DNA of 64,000 nucleotides from an uncultured Sulfitobacter sp. (GTDB taxonomy: Bacteria > Pseudomonadota > Alphaproteobacteria > Rhodobacterales > Rhodobacteraceae): the NCBI RefSeq assembly GCF_947502895.1, contig NZ_CANNBM010000006.1:62001-126000 (forward strand). Reading direction: 5' to 3'. Under the pieces are notes generated by a model. It worked only from the letters and a program-made list of their open reading frames with translations, made no database searches and was not told where the DNA came from. A program made the translations under genes and the position numbers. Positions 35,136-43,515 of the stretch are shown here, piece after piece (the first letter of the stretch is position 1; each line of letters begins with the position of its first letter).

Positions 35136-35720
35136 ATGAAGAAGATACAAACACTTGGTGTGCATCATATCACGATGATGGGTGCGGACCGCCAGACCAG
35201 CATTGATTTCTGGGAAGGGGTGCTGGGTATGCCTTTTCTGTTTGACCAGCCCAATCTGGATGATCCTGACGAGGGGCATCTGTATTTCGATCCCGGTGAC
35301 GGGCGCTTGATTACGATTTTCACAAACGAGGCGCGCAAGCGTGTGCATAGCCGCACGCCCATGGACGCAGGCTGTGTGCATCATGTGGCGTTCGAGGTGG
35401 ACCGTGCGATGTTTGACCAAGTGCTGGCACGGCTGGAAGCGCGGGGCATCGGAAATTCGGGTGTCAAAGATCGCGGCTTTATGCACTCGATCTATTTCAA
35501 AGACCCGTTGGGCCTGTTGATCGAACTGGCGTGCTATACGTTCATCCCGCCGCGCGGCAGCAGCCATGCCGAAGTGATGCTGGAGGCGCATAAGCTGCGC
35601 GTGGCGCGCGGGGACAAAGCGATTGAGCGGGAGCATCTGGCGGATGCATCCGTTATGATTGTCGAGCGGTCGCAGGGGTCGTTGAGTGAGGACCGCGGGC
35701 CGAAGAACCCCTATGGCTAG
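35136..35720 (+). CDS. VOC family ring-cleaving-dioxygenase-like protein
   Basis: A 194-residue VOC protein. It begins L-G-V-H-H-I-T-M-M-G-A-D-R-Q (metal His in the first module), has V-H-H-V-A-F-E-V in the second, and a C-terminal I-Y-F-K-D-P-L-G-L-L-I-E-L with the Glu ligand. This ligand set (His, His, Glu) resembles LinE/MhqO-like dioxygenases and glyoxalases. The tail after residue 145 is charged and not part of the fold. The ATG at 35136 has GGAAGAGGTTGG upstream. The substrate is unknown. Confidence 0.87.
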   Translation: MKKIQTLGVHHITMMGADRQTSIDFWEGVLGMPFLFDQPNLDDPDEGHLYFDPGDGRLITIFTNEARKRVHSRTPMDAGCVHHVAFEVDRAMFDQVLARLEARGIGNSGVKDRGFMHSIYFKDPLGLLIELACYTFIPPRGSSHAEVMLEAHKLRVARGDKAIEREHLADASVMIVERSQGSLSEDRGPKNPYG

Positions 35721-35812
35721 GGGCTGCACCGCAGCATCGGGCCGCTTTGGTGTTGCTAGAACGTCTTGCTCCGCCTTTTGTATGGTGGCCGCAGTGATGA
35801 GGGAGGCCCGAC

Positions 35813-36688
35813 ATGACTGACCGAAAGCTGTACCTTGGTCCGCTAACGGACAACAGGCGATGGGACATGGTGAACATCCGCCGTGACGATGTGATTGTGG
35901 TCACACCACCAAAGTGTGGAACCACATGGATGCAAACCATCGTTGCGCTGCTGTTGTCGGGTGATCCTGACGTCGAGACGGAACTGTCGGTTCGTATGCC
36001 GTGGGTCGATATCCGCTTTCGCGAGATGTCCGAGGTCGCGGAGCGGCTGGAGGCGATGACGCATCGGCGCAGTATGAAAAGCCACACACCAATGGACGGG
36101 CTGCCCCTGGCGGATCGCGGGCAGTATATCTGCGTGTTTCGCCACCCTCTTGATGCGCATTTTTCGTACCGCAGCCATATCCGGAATATTCCGATCACGT
36201 TTTTTGATGGCTGGTATCCCGAGGATGACACAGATGGCATCACATTTCGCCGGTTTCTGGATGGCGGGCCAGAGGGGTTTGATGGCGATGCCATGCCGTT
36301 GGCGCATATCGTGCGGCATTACAAAGCGGCCAGTGCTGTCGCGGACCGCCCAAATGTATCGCTGTTTCATTACGCCGATATGACCCGCGATCTGGCAGGC
36401 ACTTTTGCGCGGGTTGCAGCCTTGTTGGGTGTGGACCATCCGCCGCACGTAATGGCGCAACTGGTGCAGGCGGCGACATTCGACAACATGCGCGCCAATG
36501 CCACACGGTTTGCACCTTCGGGCGGCAAGGGGTTCATGCGCTCGGACACCGATTTTTTCCAAAGCGGAAGCAGCGGAAAATGGATCGGCACCCTGAGCGA
36601 GGAAGACCTCAGCGCCTATGACTACCTGATGGAGGGGTATCTGTCCGACGAAGAGCGTGCCTGGCTGGAGTATGGCGATGCAGGTTAG
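35813..36688 (+). CDS. Sulfotransferase domain protein (PAPS-dependent)
   Basis: A 291-residue cytosolic-type sulfotransferase. The 5'-phosphosulfate loop is T-P-P-K-C-G-T-T-W-M (residues 31-40), the 3'-phosphate site is F-R-H-P-L-D-A-H-F-S-Y, and the C-terminal region has S-G-S-S-G-K-W in place of the usual R-x-G-x-x-G-D-W. A catalytic His is likely in K-S-H-T-P-M-D-G. Sulfotransferases of this class are known from marine alphaproteobacteria; the acceptor is unknown. It stands alone between the VOC gene and the convergent ABM/NIPSNAP pair. Confidence 0.9.
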   Translation: MTDRKLYLGPLTDNRRWDMVNIRRDDVIVVTPPKCGTTWMQTIVALLLSGDPDVETELSVRMPWVDIRFREMSEVAERLEAMTHRRSMKSHTPMDGLPLADRGQYICVFRHPLDAHFSYRSHIRNIPITFFDGWYPEDDTDGITFRRFLDGGPEGFDGDAMPLAHIVRHYKAASAVADRPNVSLFHYADMTRDLAGTFARVAALLGVDHPPHVMAQLVQAATFDNMRANATRFAPSGGKGFMRSDTDFFQSGSSGKWIGTLSEEDLSAYDYLMEGYLSDEERAWLEYGDAG

Positions 36689-36711
36689 GGCGCGCGCGGG
36701 CCTTGCCTGCA

Positions 36712-37056
36712 TCAGCCGTGGCGGTCCTTGCTGTCTGTTGGTGCTTGCGCGCGGTCGAACATGCCGTAATCGCGGATCACATGGGCGATGCGCAGGTGGT
36801 AGTCGGTGAAGATACCTGCGCGTCCAGCAGATTGGGCGCTGCGGTGTTTGGTGAGGCGGCGCCAGTTGGCCACCGCCTCTTCATCGCGGAAAAAGGAAAG
36901 GGAGAGGAGTTTGTCGGGGTTGGTCAAGCTCTGGAAACGCTCGACGGAGATGAAACCGTCTACCTCATCGACCAAGGGGCGCATGAGGGCGGCCATGTCC
37001 AGATAATCGGATTTACGGTCGGGGTCGGGCAGCACTTCGAAGATAACGGCAATCAT
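36712..37056 (-). CDS. Antibiotic biosynthesis monooxygenase (ABM)-domain protein
   Basis: A 114-residue dimeric alpha/beta-barrel (ABM) protein: I-A-V-I-F-E-V-L-P-D start, F-I-S-V-E-R-F-Q-S in the second strand, and L-S-F-F-R-D-E-E-A-V-A-N-W-R-R in the helix that usually packs against the ligand. Members include quinol monooxygenases and haem-degrading IsdG-like proteins, but most are uncharacterised. It overlaps the NIPSNAP gene by 4 bp, so the two likely form a heterologous pair. Confidence 0.82.
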   Translation of the reverse strand: MIAVIFEVLPDPDRKSDYLDMAALMRPLVDEVDGFISVERFQSLTNPDKLLSLSFFRDEEAVANWRRLTKHRSAQSAGRAGIFTDYHLRIAHVIRDYGMFDRAQAPTDSKDRHG

Positions 37057-37376
37057 GCGGGCGCTCCGTGGGGGGCGGAGGCGAGGGTGAGGAAGGTACG
37101 ATCCTCGCGCAAGAGAAACCTTTCGGATTGAGCGAACTCATAGTTCTCGCGGCCCAGCGGATCAGCAGCAAGACGCGCGCGATAGGATTCGTATTCTGCC
37201 AGCGAGGGGATGTTGTAGATGCCGTAGGCCAGGGTGGAGGAGCCTTCGTGGGGTGCGTAATAGCCCACCAGATCAGCGCCACAGCGCGGGATGGCTTGGC
37301 CCCAGTTGCGCGCATATTGCTGGAACTGGGCCTTTTTGGTGGGGTCGATCTGATAGCGGATGATACAGGTAAGCAT
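37053..37376 (-). CDS. NIPSNAP family protein
   Basis: A 107-residue NIPSNAP-domain (dimeric alpha/beta barrel) protein. It begins M-L-T-C-I-I-R-Y-Q-I-D-P-T-K-K-A-Q-F and has a W-G-Q-A-I-P-R-C-G-A-D-L-V-G-Y-Y-A-P-H-E-G segment, both typical of the family. Function is unknown. It is divergent from the ArsR-type regulator gene (71 bp between), so that regulator may control this pair. Confidence 0.85.
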   Translation of the reverse strand: MLTCIIRYQIDPTKKAQFQQYARNWGQAIPRCGADLVGYYAPHEGSSTLAYGIYNIPSLAEYESYRARLAADPLGRENYEFAQSERFLLREDRTFLTLASAPHGAPA

Positions 37377-37447
37377 GGCGTTTCCTTTTGTGTGATGCCC
37401 TTTTGTAGTCCGTTGCGCGGTGGCAATGCTTCGGCTACGGTCGAACT

Positions 37448-38134
37448 ATGAAAGAAGGTCCAGATATCGCCCGCATTGCGGCCCTGATCGGCGATCCGGC
37501 GCGCGCAAATATCCTGAGCGCGCTGATGAGCGGCAAGGCATTGACCGCGACAGAGTTGGCCCATGAGGCAGGTGTGACGGTGCAAACCGCCAGCGCGCAT
37601 CTGGCCAAGCTGGAAGCAGGCGGGCTGACGCAGATGCGCAAATCTGGGCGGCACAAATATGTTTCGCTGGCGGGGCCGGAAGTGGCGGATGTGCTGGAAG
37701 CGCTGATGGGCCTTGCGGCAGGTACGGGGCATCTGCGCACGCGCACAGGGCCAGCTGACGGCGCGCTGCGCGAGGCGCGGGTGTGCTATAACCATCTGGC
37801 GGGCGCGCGGGGTATTGCGATGTTTGATGCCATGGTCGCACGCGGGCATTTGCTGCAGGCGGATGATGACGTGACGTTGAGCGATGCAGGCGCTGCCTTT
37901 GTCACGAACTTTGGTATTGATCTTGCGGCGTTGTCAAAGGCGCGCGCGCCTGTCTGCCGCGGCTGTCTGGACTGGAGTGCACGGCGCATCCATCTGGCAG
38001 GCGGTCTGGGCCGCGCGATGCTGACACAAATCGAGCAGCGCGGCTGGGCGCGGCGGCAAGCGGGCAGCCGCGTGGTGGCTTTTACCCCCAAGGGCCGTGC
38101 GGAATTCGACGCAGCGTTTGCGTTAAGGGACTAG
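37448..38134 (+). CDS. ArsR/SmtB-family HTH transcriptional regulator
   Basis: A 228-residue regulator. The N-terminal 85 residues form an ArsR winged helix: I-A-A-L-I-G-D-P-A-R-A-N-I-L, L-T-A-T-E-L-A-H-E-A-G-V, then V-Q-T-A-S-A-H-L-A-K-L-E-A-G-G-L. No CxC metal site is seen on the usual helix. A C-terminal extension holds V-C-R-G-C-L-D-W-S, with a C-x-x-C pair that could sense metal or redox. Larger two-part ArsR proteins of this type are common in proteobacteria. Divergent orientation to the ABM/NIPSNAP genes suggests it regulates them; this is inference. Confidence 0.88.
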   Translation: MKEGPDIARIAALIGDPARANILSALMSGKALTATELAHEAGVTVQTASAHLAKLEAGGLTQMRKSGRHKYVSLAGPEVADVLEALMGLAAGTGHLRTRTGPADGALREARVCYNHLAGARGIAMFDAMVARGHLLQADDDVTLSDAGAAFVTNFGIDLAALSKARAPVCRGCLDWSARRIHLAGGLGRAMLTQIEQRGWARRQAGSRVVAFTPKGRAEFDAAFALRD

Positions 38135-38182
38135 CATTGGTCCCGCTTTGACAAGGCGGAGTGCAGCACAGCAGCGGCGGTA

Positions 38183-39622
38183 TCAGCCGTCTGACGGGGC
38201 CTCTTGTGGTTCGGCGACAGGCGTGGCCAAAGCACCATCTTCCCAGTCGCCAGAGGCTTCTTCGCCCGTGGCATAGCGCATTGTGCCAGCGCCTTGGCGT
38301 TTGCCATCCTTGAACATGCCAACATAGATGTCGCCGTTGGCGTATGTCGCGGTTCCCTGGCCTTCGATCTCGCCGCCCGCCCATTCGCCTGCATAGACAA
38401 AGCCGCTGGCCATGGTGATGGTGCCTGTGCCTTCGCGGCGACCATCCTTGAATTCACCCACATACACGGTGCCGTCGGGATAGGTTGCTGTGCCAGTACC
38501 GTGGCGCAGGCCTGCTTTCCATTCGCCTACATAGGTGCGCCCGTCACCGTAGGTGAGCGTCCCTACGCCTTCGTTGCGGGCATCTACGAAGCCGCCTTCA
38601 TAGATCATGCCATTGGGATATGTAGCGATGCCCTGTCCCTCGATCACGCCAGCGGCCCATTCGCCCTCATAGGTAGAGCCGTCGGGGTAGGTGATTTTGC
38701 CAATGCCATCTGCAAGGTTATCGACGAACTGCCCCGTTTGCACCGAACCATCAGGATAGGTGACAGTGCCTGTGCCTTCGGCGCGGCCCTCGGCCCATTC
38801 GCCCTCGTATTTATAGCCGTCTGCACCCGTAAATGTTCCGATGCCGTGGCGTTGGTCGTTCAGATATGCGCCGACATAGACATCGCCCGCAGCAGTGGTG
38901 GAAGTGCCCGTGCCTTCGCGGCGGCCTTCAACCAGATCACCTTCATAAGTGTCGCCGTTGGCTTGTACGATCTTGCCTTTGCCATTCAGCTGACCGCCTG
39001 ACCATGTTCCCTCCAGCGTGAAGCCTTCGGGATGGGTCAGCGTGCCGGGACCAGAGCGTGCGCCATTGACGACCGTGCCTTCATAAATGGCACCCTCTGC
39101 GTCTTTGATAACGGCTTGGCCTGTGGCTTGGCCGTCTACCCAATCCCCTTTGTACTCGTATCCTGCGGCTGTCGTGAGCACGCCCTTGCCGTGGCGTTTG
39201 CCCGCGCGAAAGCCGCCTTCGTACCGCTCGCCACTGGCGTGGATCGCCACACCTTGTCCAACGATGGTACCCGCCTGCCATTCGCCTTCATAGGTGCCGC
39301 CATCGGCCATGGTGATTTTGCCGATGCCTTCGGGTTTGCCTTTGGCAAAGTCGCCTTCATAGACCGAGCCATTGGGGAAAGTGGCGATTCCCTTGCCTCT
39401 GATCTCGCCCTCAACCCACTGGCCGCTGTACTGATAGCCGTTGGGCAGGGTGTAGGTGCCTGTGCCGTGTTGAAGCCCGTCTTTGAATGTGCCTTCGTAC
39501 ACGCCGCCATCGTCGTATTGCTTGCTCAGCACTTGGGTGTTCTGCGCAAAAGTGGGCAGGGCCAGCGGGGCAGCCAGCAGGGGGGCGAAAGCGGCAGCAA
39601 GAAGCAAGGTGCGGAAGGTCAT
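38183..39622 (-). CDS. Exported MORN-repeat protein with 18 perfect-length repeats
   Basis: A 479-residue protein with a signal peptide (cleavage near A-L-P-T-F-A-Q). From residue 39 to about 452 it is entirely MORN repeats: 18 units, each exactly 23 residues, of the form G-x-x-Y-x-G-x-W/F-x-x-G-x-x-x-G-x-G-x-x-x-x-x-x, plus a 19th partial one, then a short acidic tail. Such repeats make an extended beta-hairpin ribbon. In eukaryotes and some bacteria they organise membranes, scaffold proteins or bind lipids. The exported location suggests a periplasmic or surface scaffold. It is divergent from nadE; no partner gene is evident. Confidence 0.9.
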   Translation of the reverse strand: MTFRTLLLAAAFAPLLAAPLALPTFAQNTQVLSKQYDDGGVYEGTFKDGLQHGTGTYTLPNGYQYSGQWVEGEIRGKGIATFPNGSVYEGDFAKGKPEGIGKITMADGGTYEGEWQAGTIVGQGVAIHASGERYEGGFRAGKRHGKGVLTTAAGYEYKGDWVDGQATGQAVIKDAEGAIYEGTVVNGARSGPGTLTHPEGFTLEGTWSGGQLNGKGKIVQANGDTYEGDLVEGRREGTGTSTTAAGDVYVGAYLNDQRHGIGTFTGADGYKYEGEWAEGRAEGTGTVTYPDGSVQTGQFVDNLADGIGKITYPDGSTYEGEWAAGVIEGQGIATYPNGMIYEGGFVDARNEGVGTLTYGDGRTYVGEWKAGLRHGTGTATYPDGTVYVGEFKDGRREGTGTITMASGFVYAGEWAGGEIEGQGTATYANGDIYVGMFKDGKRQGAGTMRYATGEEASGDWEDGALATPVAEPQEAPSDG

Positions 39623-39772
39623 GGCGGTCCTGTCATCTGGATCGGTAGTGTTACGGGCAGACTAAGGGCGCGCGGGGCGGGGGGCAACGGCCTTTTGCCG
39701 CGCTGTGCTTTGCAGGGCTTTCCCTTGGGCGGTGATCTGCTACATCGTGGGACAACTGGGAAAGGGTCAATC

Positions 39773-41431
39773 ATGGCAGAGCGGTTTCGCATCACATTGG
39801 GGCAATTGAACCCTACGGTCGGTGATCTGGCGGGAAATGCTGCGCTTGCGCGCGATGCATGGGCGCAGGGGCGCGATGCGGGCGCTGATCTGGTGGCGCT
39901 GCCCGAGATGTTCATCGCGGGGTATAACGCGCAGGATCTGGTGATGAAGCCAGCCTTTCAGCGCGATGTAATGACCCATATCGAGGCATTGGCAGCGGAG
40001 TGCGCAGACGGTCCTTCGCTTGCGATTGGCGCGCCGATTGTGGAAGAGGGCAAGCTGTATAACGCCTATCTGATCCTCAAAGGCGGCAAGATCGCCTCAC
40101 GCAGTCTCAAGCATCATCTGCCCAATGAAACAGTATTCGACGAGGTGCGCATCTTTGATTCCGGACCACTCGGGGGGCCTTATTCTGTCGGCAATACGCG
40201 GATCGGCAGCCCGATCTGCGAGGATGCGTGGCACGAGGATGTGGCCGAGACGCTGGCCGAGACGGGCGCGGAGTTTTTGCTGGTGCCCAACGGCTCGCCC
40301 TACTATCGCGGCAAATTCGACACGCGGTTGAGCCATATGGTGGCCCGTGTGGTCGAGACGGAACTGCCGCTGATCTATCTCAATATGGTGGGTGGTCAGG
40401 ACGACCAGATTTTTGACGGCGCAAGTTTTGGCCTGAATCCCGGTGGCAAGCTGGCGTTCCAGATGCCTGCTTTTGATGCGATGATACAGCACATCGACCT
40501 TGAGCGCGGGGCAGAAGGCTGGCGCATTGTCGAGGGTGAAAAGGCCGTGCATGCAGAGGCCTTTGCGCAGGATTACCGCGTGATGGTGCAGGGTTTGCGA
40601 GACTATATGCGCAAGACGGGGTTCAAAAAAGTGCTACTGGGCATGTCTGGCGGAATCGATTCGGCGCTGGTGGCGACGATTGCCGTGGATGCGCTGGGGC
40701 CGGAAAACGTGCGCTGCGTCATGCTGCCGTCAGAATATACGTCTAAGGCATCCTTGCAGGATGCGGAGGCTTGCGCCTCGGCGTTGGGTGCGCGGTATGA
40801 CTATGTGCCGATCAAGACGGGGCGCGATGCGATCACCCAGACGCTTGCGCCGCTTTTTGCAGGGACTGATGAGGGGCTGACCGAGGAAAACATCCAGAGC
40901 CGTCTGCGCGGGTTGCTGCTGATGGCGCTGAGCAACAAGTTTGGCGAGATGCTGCTGACGACAGGAAACAAATCCGAAGTGGCCGTAGGCTATGCCACGA
41001 TCTATGGCGATATGTCGGGGGGGTATAACCCGATCAAGGACCTGTATAAAATGCGGGTGTTTGAGACGTGCCGCTGGCGCAATGCGCACCACGCTGACTG
41101 GATGATGGGGCCAAAGGGTGCCGTGATCCCTGACAACATCATCACCAAAGCGCCCTCGGCCGAGTTGCGCGATGACCAGAAAGACAGCGATAGCTTGCCC
41201 GATTACCCCGAACTGGATGCGATGCTGGAGATTTTGGTAGATAATGATGGCGCGATTGCTGATTGCGTGGCGGCGGGGTTTGACCGTGATGTGGCCAAGA
41301 AGGTCGAACATCTGATCTATATCTCTGAGTACAAACGCTTCCAATCCGCACCGGGGCCACGCCTGACAAAAGGGGCGTTCTGGCTGGACCGCCGCTATCC
41401 GATTGCGAACCGCTGGCGCGATCCGAGCTGA
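39773..41431 (+). CDS. nadE: Glutamine-dependent NAD+ synthetase
   Basis: A 552-residue two-domain enzyme. The N-terminal nitrilase-like glutaminase domain has the Glu-Lys-Cys triad in P-E-M-F-I-A-G-Y, L-K-H-H-L-P-N-E and S-P-I-C-E-D-A-W. The C-terminal NAD synthase domain has the ATP-PPi loop G-M-S-G-G-I-D-S-A-L at about residue 290. It amidates nicotinic acid adenine dinucleotide to NAD+ with glutamine. AAAGGG precedes the ATG. An inverted repeat 38 bp downstream may end the transcript. Confidence 0.97.
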   Translation: MAERFRITLGQLNPTVGDLAGNAALARDAWAQGRDAGADLVALPEMFIAGYNAQDLVMKPAFQRDVMTHIEALAAECADGPSLAIGAPIVEEGKLYNAYLILKGGKIASRSLKHHLPNETVFDEVRIFDSGPLGGPYSVGNTRIGSPICEDAWHEDVAETLAETGAEFLLVPNGSPYYRGKFDTRLSHMVARVVETELPLIYLNMVGGQDDQIFDGASFGLNPGGKLAFQMPAFDAMIQHIDLERGAEGWRIVEGEKAVHAEAFAQDYRVMVQGLRDYMRKTGFKKVLLGMSGGIDSALVATIAVDALGPENVRCVMLPSEYTSKASLQDAEACASALGARYDYVPIKTGRDAITQTLAPLFAGTDEGLTEENIQSRLRGLLLMALSNKFGEMLLTTGNKSEVAVGYATIYGDMSGGYNPIKDLYKMRVFETCRWRNAHHADWMMGPKGAVIPDNIITKAPSAELRDDQKDSDSLPDYPELDAMLEILVDNDGAIADCVAAGFDRDVAKKVEHLIYISEYKRFQSAPGPRLTKGAFWLDRRYPIANRWRDPS

Positions 41432-41469
41432 GTGTGACGTCCGCGCGGGCGCCAAGTTTTGAGAAATTC

Positions 41470-41495
41470 TGCGCACGGGGATAGGATTGTGCGCA
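41470..41495. other. Inverted repeat downstream of nadE
   Basis: TGCGCAC at 41470-41476 pairs with GTGCGCA at 41489-41495 around a 12-base loop. It is followed by AATTT, not a real T-run. It may be a weak transcription end or a regulatory palindrome for the esterase gene 106 bp further on. Confidence 0.3.
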
Positions 41496-41601
41496 AATTT
41501 GACTGCGTTGCGGGATGCCGCGTTCACGCAAAGGTGTGGCGCTATGGGTTTGCATCACCGTGGCTGTTGGCCCATCGTTGCACGAACGCGGGGAGCCTGT
41601 A

Positions 41602-42399
41602 ATGCGGTACATTCTGACACTTTTGGCCATGCTGAGCGCCCCTGTTGCGCATGCCTGTGGCGCGGACAGCGACTGTGCGGTAGGCGAGCGGAGCTACCGC
41701 ATATCGCTTCCTGAAGGGGTAGACGCACCGGTGGGTGCAGTCATCTGGGCGCATGGCTACCGCGGATCGGCGGCGGGGGTGATGCGTAATGGCAGCTTGC
41801 GCAGGATGGTTCACGCGCAGGGGCTGGCCCTGATTGCGGCGCAGGGTGTGGGTGGCACGTGGGATTTGCCCAATGGCCCGCGCACAGCAGACAGCACCGG
41901 CGCGGCCGAGTTCGCCTATTTCAATGCAGTGATTGACGATGCTGCGGTGCGGTTCGGGATTGACCGCGCGCGGCTGGTGGCGAGTGGATTTAGCGCGGGT
42001 GGGATGATGGTCTGGAACCTCGCCTGTGCGCGGCCAGATACATTTGCGGGCTTTGTGCCCATCTCAGGGACATATTGGCTGCGGCCACCCGAAAGCTGCG
42101 CAGGGGAAGTGGCGAGCATTGTTCATATTCACGGTGATGCGGATAAGACGGTTCCGCTGGACGGACGCCCCATTGGGGCCACGCATCAGGGTAAGGTATC
42201 CGAGGCCTTGGGGATGTACGCAGATCATGGCGCGTTTGGTGTGGGGCAATCGCGCAAGGTGGGTGGACTGCGCTGTGTCGAGCAGCGCAACGCTACGGGC
42301 GCTGTTCTGGAGTTTTGCCTGTTCAGCGGTGGCCATTCGTTTCGGACAGAATATCTGGCCCACGGGATCGAACGGCTGAAAGCGGCAGGGCGGCTATAG
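41602..42399 (+). CDS. Exported PHB-depolymerase/feruloyl-esterase-like hydrolase (LpqC family)
   Basis: A 265-residue alpha/beta hydrolase. A signal peptide (M-R-Y-I-L-T-L-L-A-M-L-S-A-P-V-A-H-A) precedes a mature chain with several Cys. The oxyanion strand is W-A-H-G-Y-R-G-S, the nucleophile G-F-S-A-G-G-M-M, the acid in H-G-D-A-D-K-T-V-P and the His near S-G-G-H-S-F. This architecture is that of short extracellular PHB depolymerase/feruloyl esterase-like proteins; the substrate is unknown. The ATG at 41602 gives the signal peptide right at the N-terminus. It is convergent with the MBL-fold gene (22 bp). Confidence 0.87.
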   Translation: MRYILTLLAMLSAPVAHACGADSDCAVGERSYRISLPEGVDAPVGAVIWAHGYRGSAAGVMRNGSLRRMVHAQGLALIAAQGVGGTWDLPNGPRTADSTGAAEFAYFNAVIDDAAVRFGIDRARLVASGFSAGGMMVWNLACARPDTFAGFVPISGTYWLRPPESCAGEVASIVHIHGDADKTVPLDGRPIGATHQGKVSEALGMYADHGAFGVGQSRKVGGLRCVEQRNATGAVLEFCLFSGGHSFRTEYLAHGIERLKAAGRL

Positions 42400-42421
42400 T
42401 ACCGCCCCGCGCGCAAGGGTA

Positions 42422-43348
42422 TCAGAGCAACAGCTGGTAGCTGTGTGGTACATAGGCGAAATTCTCGCCTGCCGTTTCGACATAGCCAAAAGCGGGCCAC
42501 GGCATGTGATAGCCGACAAACGGAATGTTATCTGCAGCCATCATGTCCAGCATTTTACGGCGGGTCGCAGCGGCGGCTGCTTTGTCCATGTCAAAGCGGA
42601 CTTCCCAATCGGGGTAGGCCAGCGACCAGACATAGTGGTTCGCGAAGTCCGCACCCAGAACCAGCTGTTTGCCATCGGACTCGATCATATAGGCCATGTG
42701 GCCGGGCGTGTGCCCGAAGGCGGCCATGGCCGTGATGCCTGATGCGACGCTGCCGCCATCCTCCAGCATTGTTGTCTGCTCGGCCAGTGGTGCCATTTTG
42801 CCGTCGAAATTCTCGTTTCCGGTGCCGGACCACGCGTCGAATTCTTTGCTGCCTGTTACATAGCGGGCATTGGGGAAGGTTGGTGTGCCATCGGTGGACA
42901 AGCCGCCAATGTGGTCGCCGTGCATGTGGGTAATCACGACCACGTCGATCTGGTCGGGTGTATAACCCGCTGCGGCCAATGCCGCTGTGGTGCCTGCGCC
43001 GCTGAGGCCTGTATCAAACAGGATCAGTTCGGCGCCCGTATTGATTATGGTGGGCGTAAAGAAGAACTGCGCGGCATCAATTGGCAGTTTTGCGGCGGCC
43101 GAGACGCTGTCGAAGGTTTCTTTATCCACATTCATGCCAAAAATTGACTGTGGATCAGGCCGTGTAGCAGTGCCTGCGAGCAGGGTCGTCACGTCAAAGC
43201 CGCCCAGTTTTACACGCTGGTAGGGGGCTGTGCCTGCGTCCATCATCGGGGCTGCGGCACGCGTCGCAGTGGCCGTTGCAGCGGCGAGCGGGAGGCTGGC
43301 TGCACCAGCCAAGGCCTGACGGCGAGAAAGAAAGGGGGATTTGATCAT
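42422..43348 (-). CDS. MBL-fold metallohydrolase with Tat-type signal
   Basis: A 308-residue metallo-beta-lactamase-fold protein. The N-terminus has S-R-R-Q-A-L-A followed by a hydrophobic stretch and A-x-A, a twin-arginine signal. The metal site is T-H-M-H-G-D-H-I-G-G, with G-H-T-P-G-H and a distal Asp in G-A-D-F. This set matches quorum-quenching lactonase-like and arylsulfatase-like MBL hydrolases; the substrate is unknown. AGGAG lies 8 bases upstream of the ATG at 43348. Export by Tat suggests that the metal is loaded in the cytoplasm. Confidence 0.9.
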   Translation of the reverse strand: MIKSPFLSRRQALAGAASLPLAAATATATRAAAPMMDAGTAPYQRVKLGGFDVTTLLAGTATRPDPQSIFGMNVDKETFDSVSAAAKLPIDAAQFFFTPTIINTGAELILFDTGLSGAGTTAALAAAGYTPDQIDVVVITHMHGDHIGGLSTDGTPTFPNARYVTGSKEFDAWSGTGNENFDGKMAPLAEQTTMLEDGGSVASGITAMAAFGHTPGHMAYMIESDGKQLVLGADFANHYVWSLAYPDWEVRFDMDKAAAAATRRKMLDMMAADNIPFVGYHMPWPAFGYVETAGENFAYVPHSYQLLL

Positions 43349-43515
43349 GGTTAATCTCCTGTTGTGTGTGATGTGCAAGATAGTGCTGCTTATGGGGTTG
43401 GCGAGGCTTTGGGGCGTAATTTGCGCTGACAGCTTCGCGAGGCCTGTGCGCCCGCGCTGCCAACTGGACAAAACGGCGGCACTGTGACAGCAAGCGCAGC
43501 AACAGGAGGCTCCCC

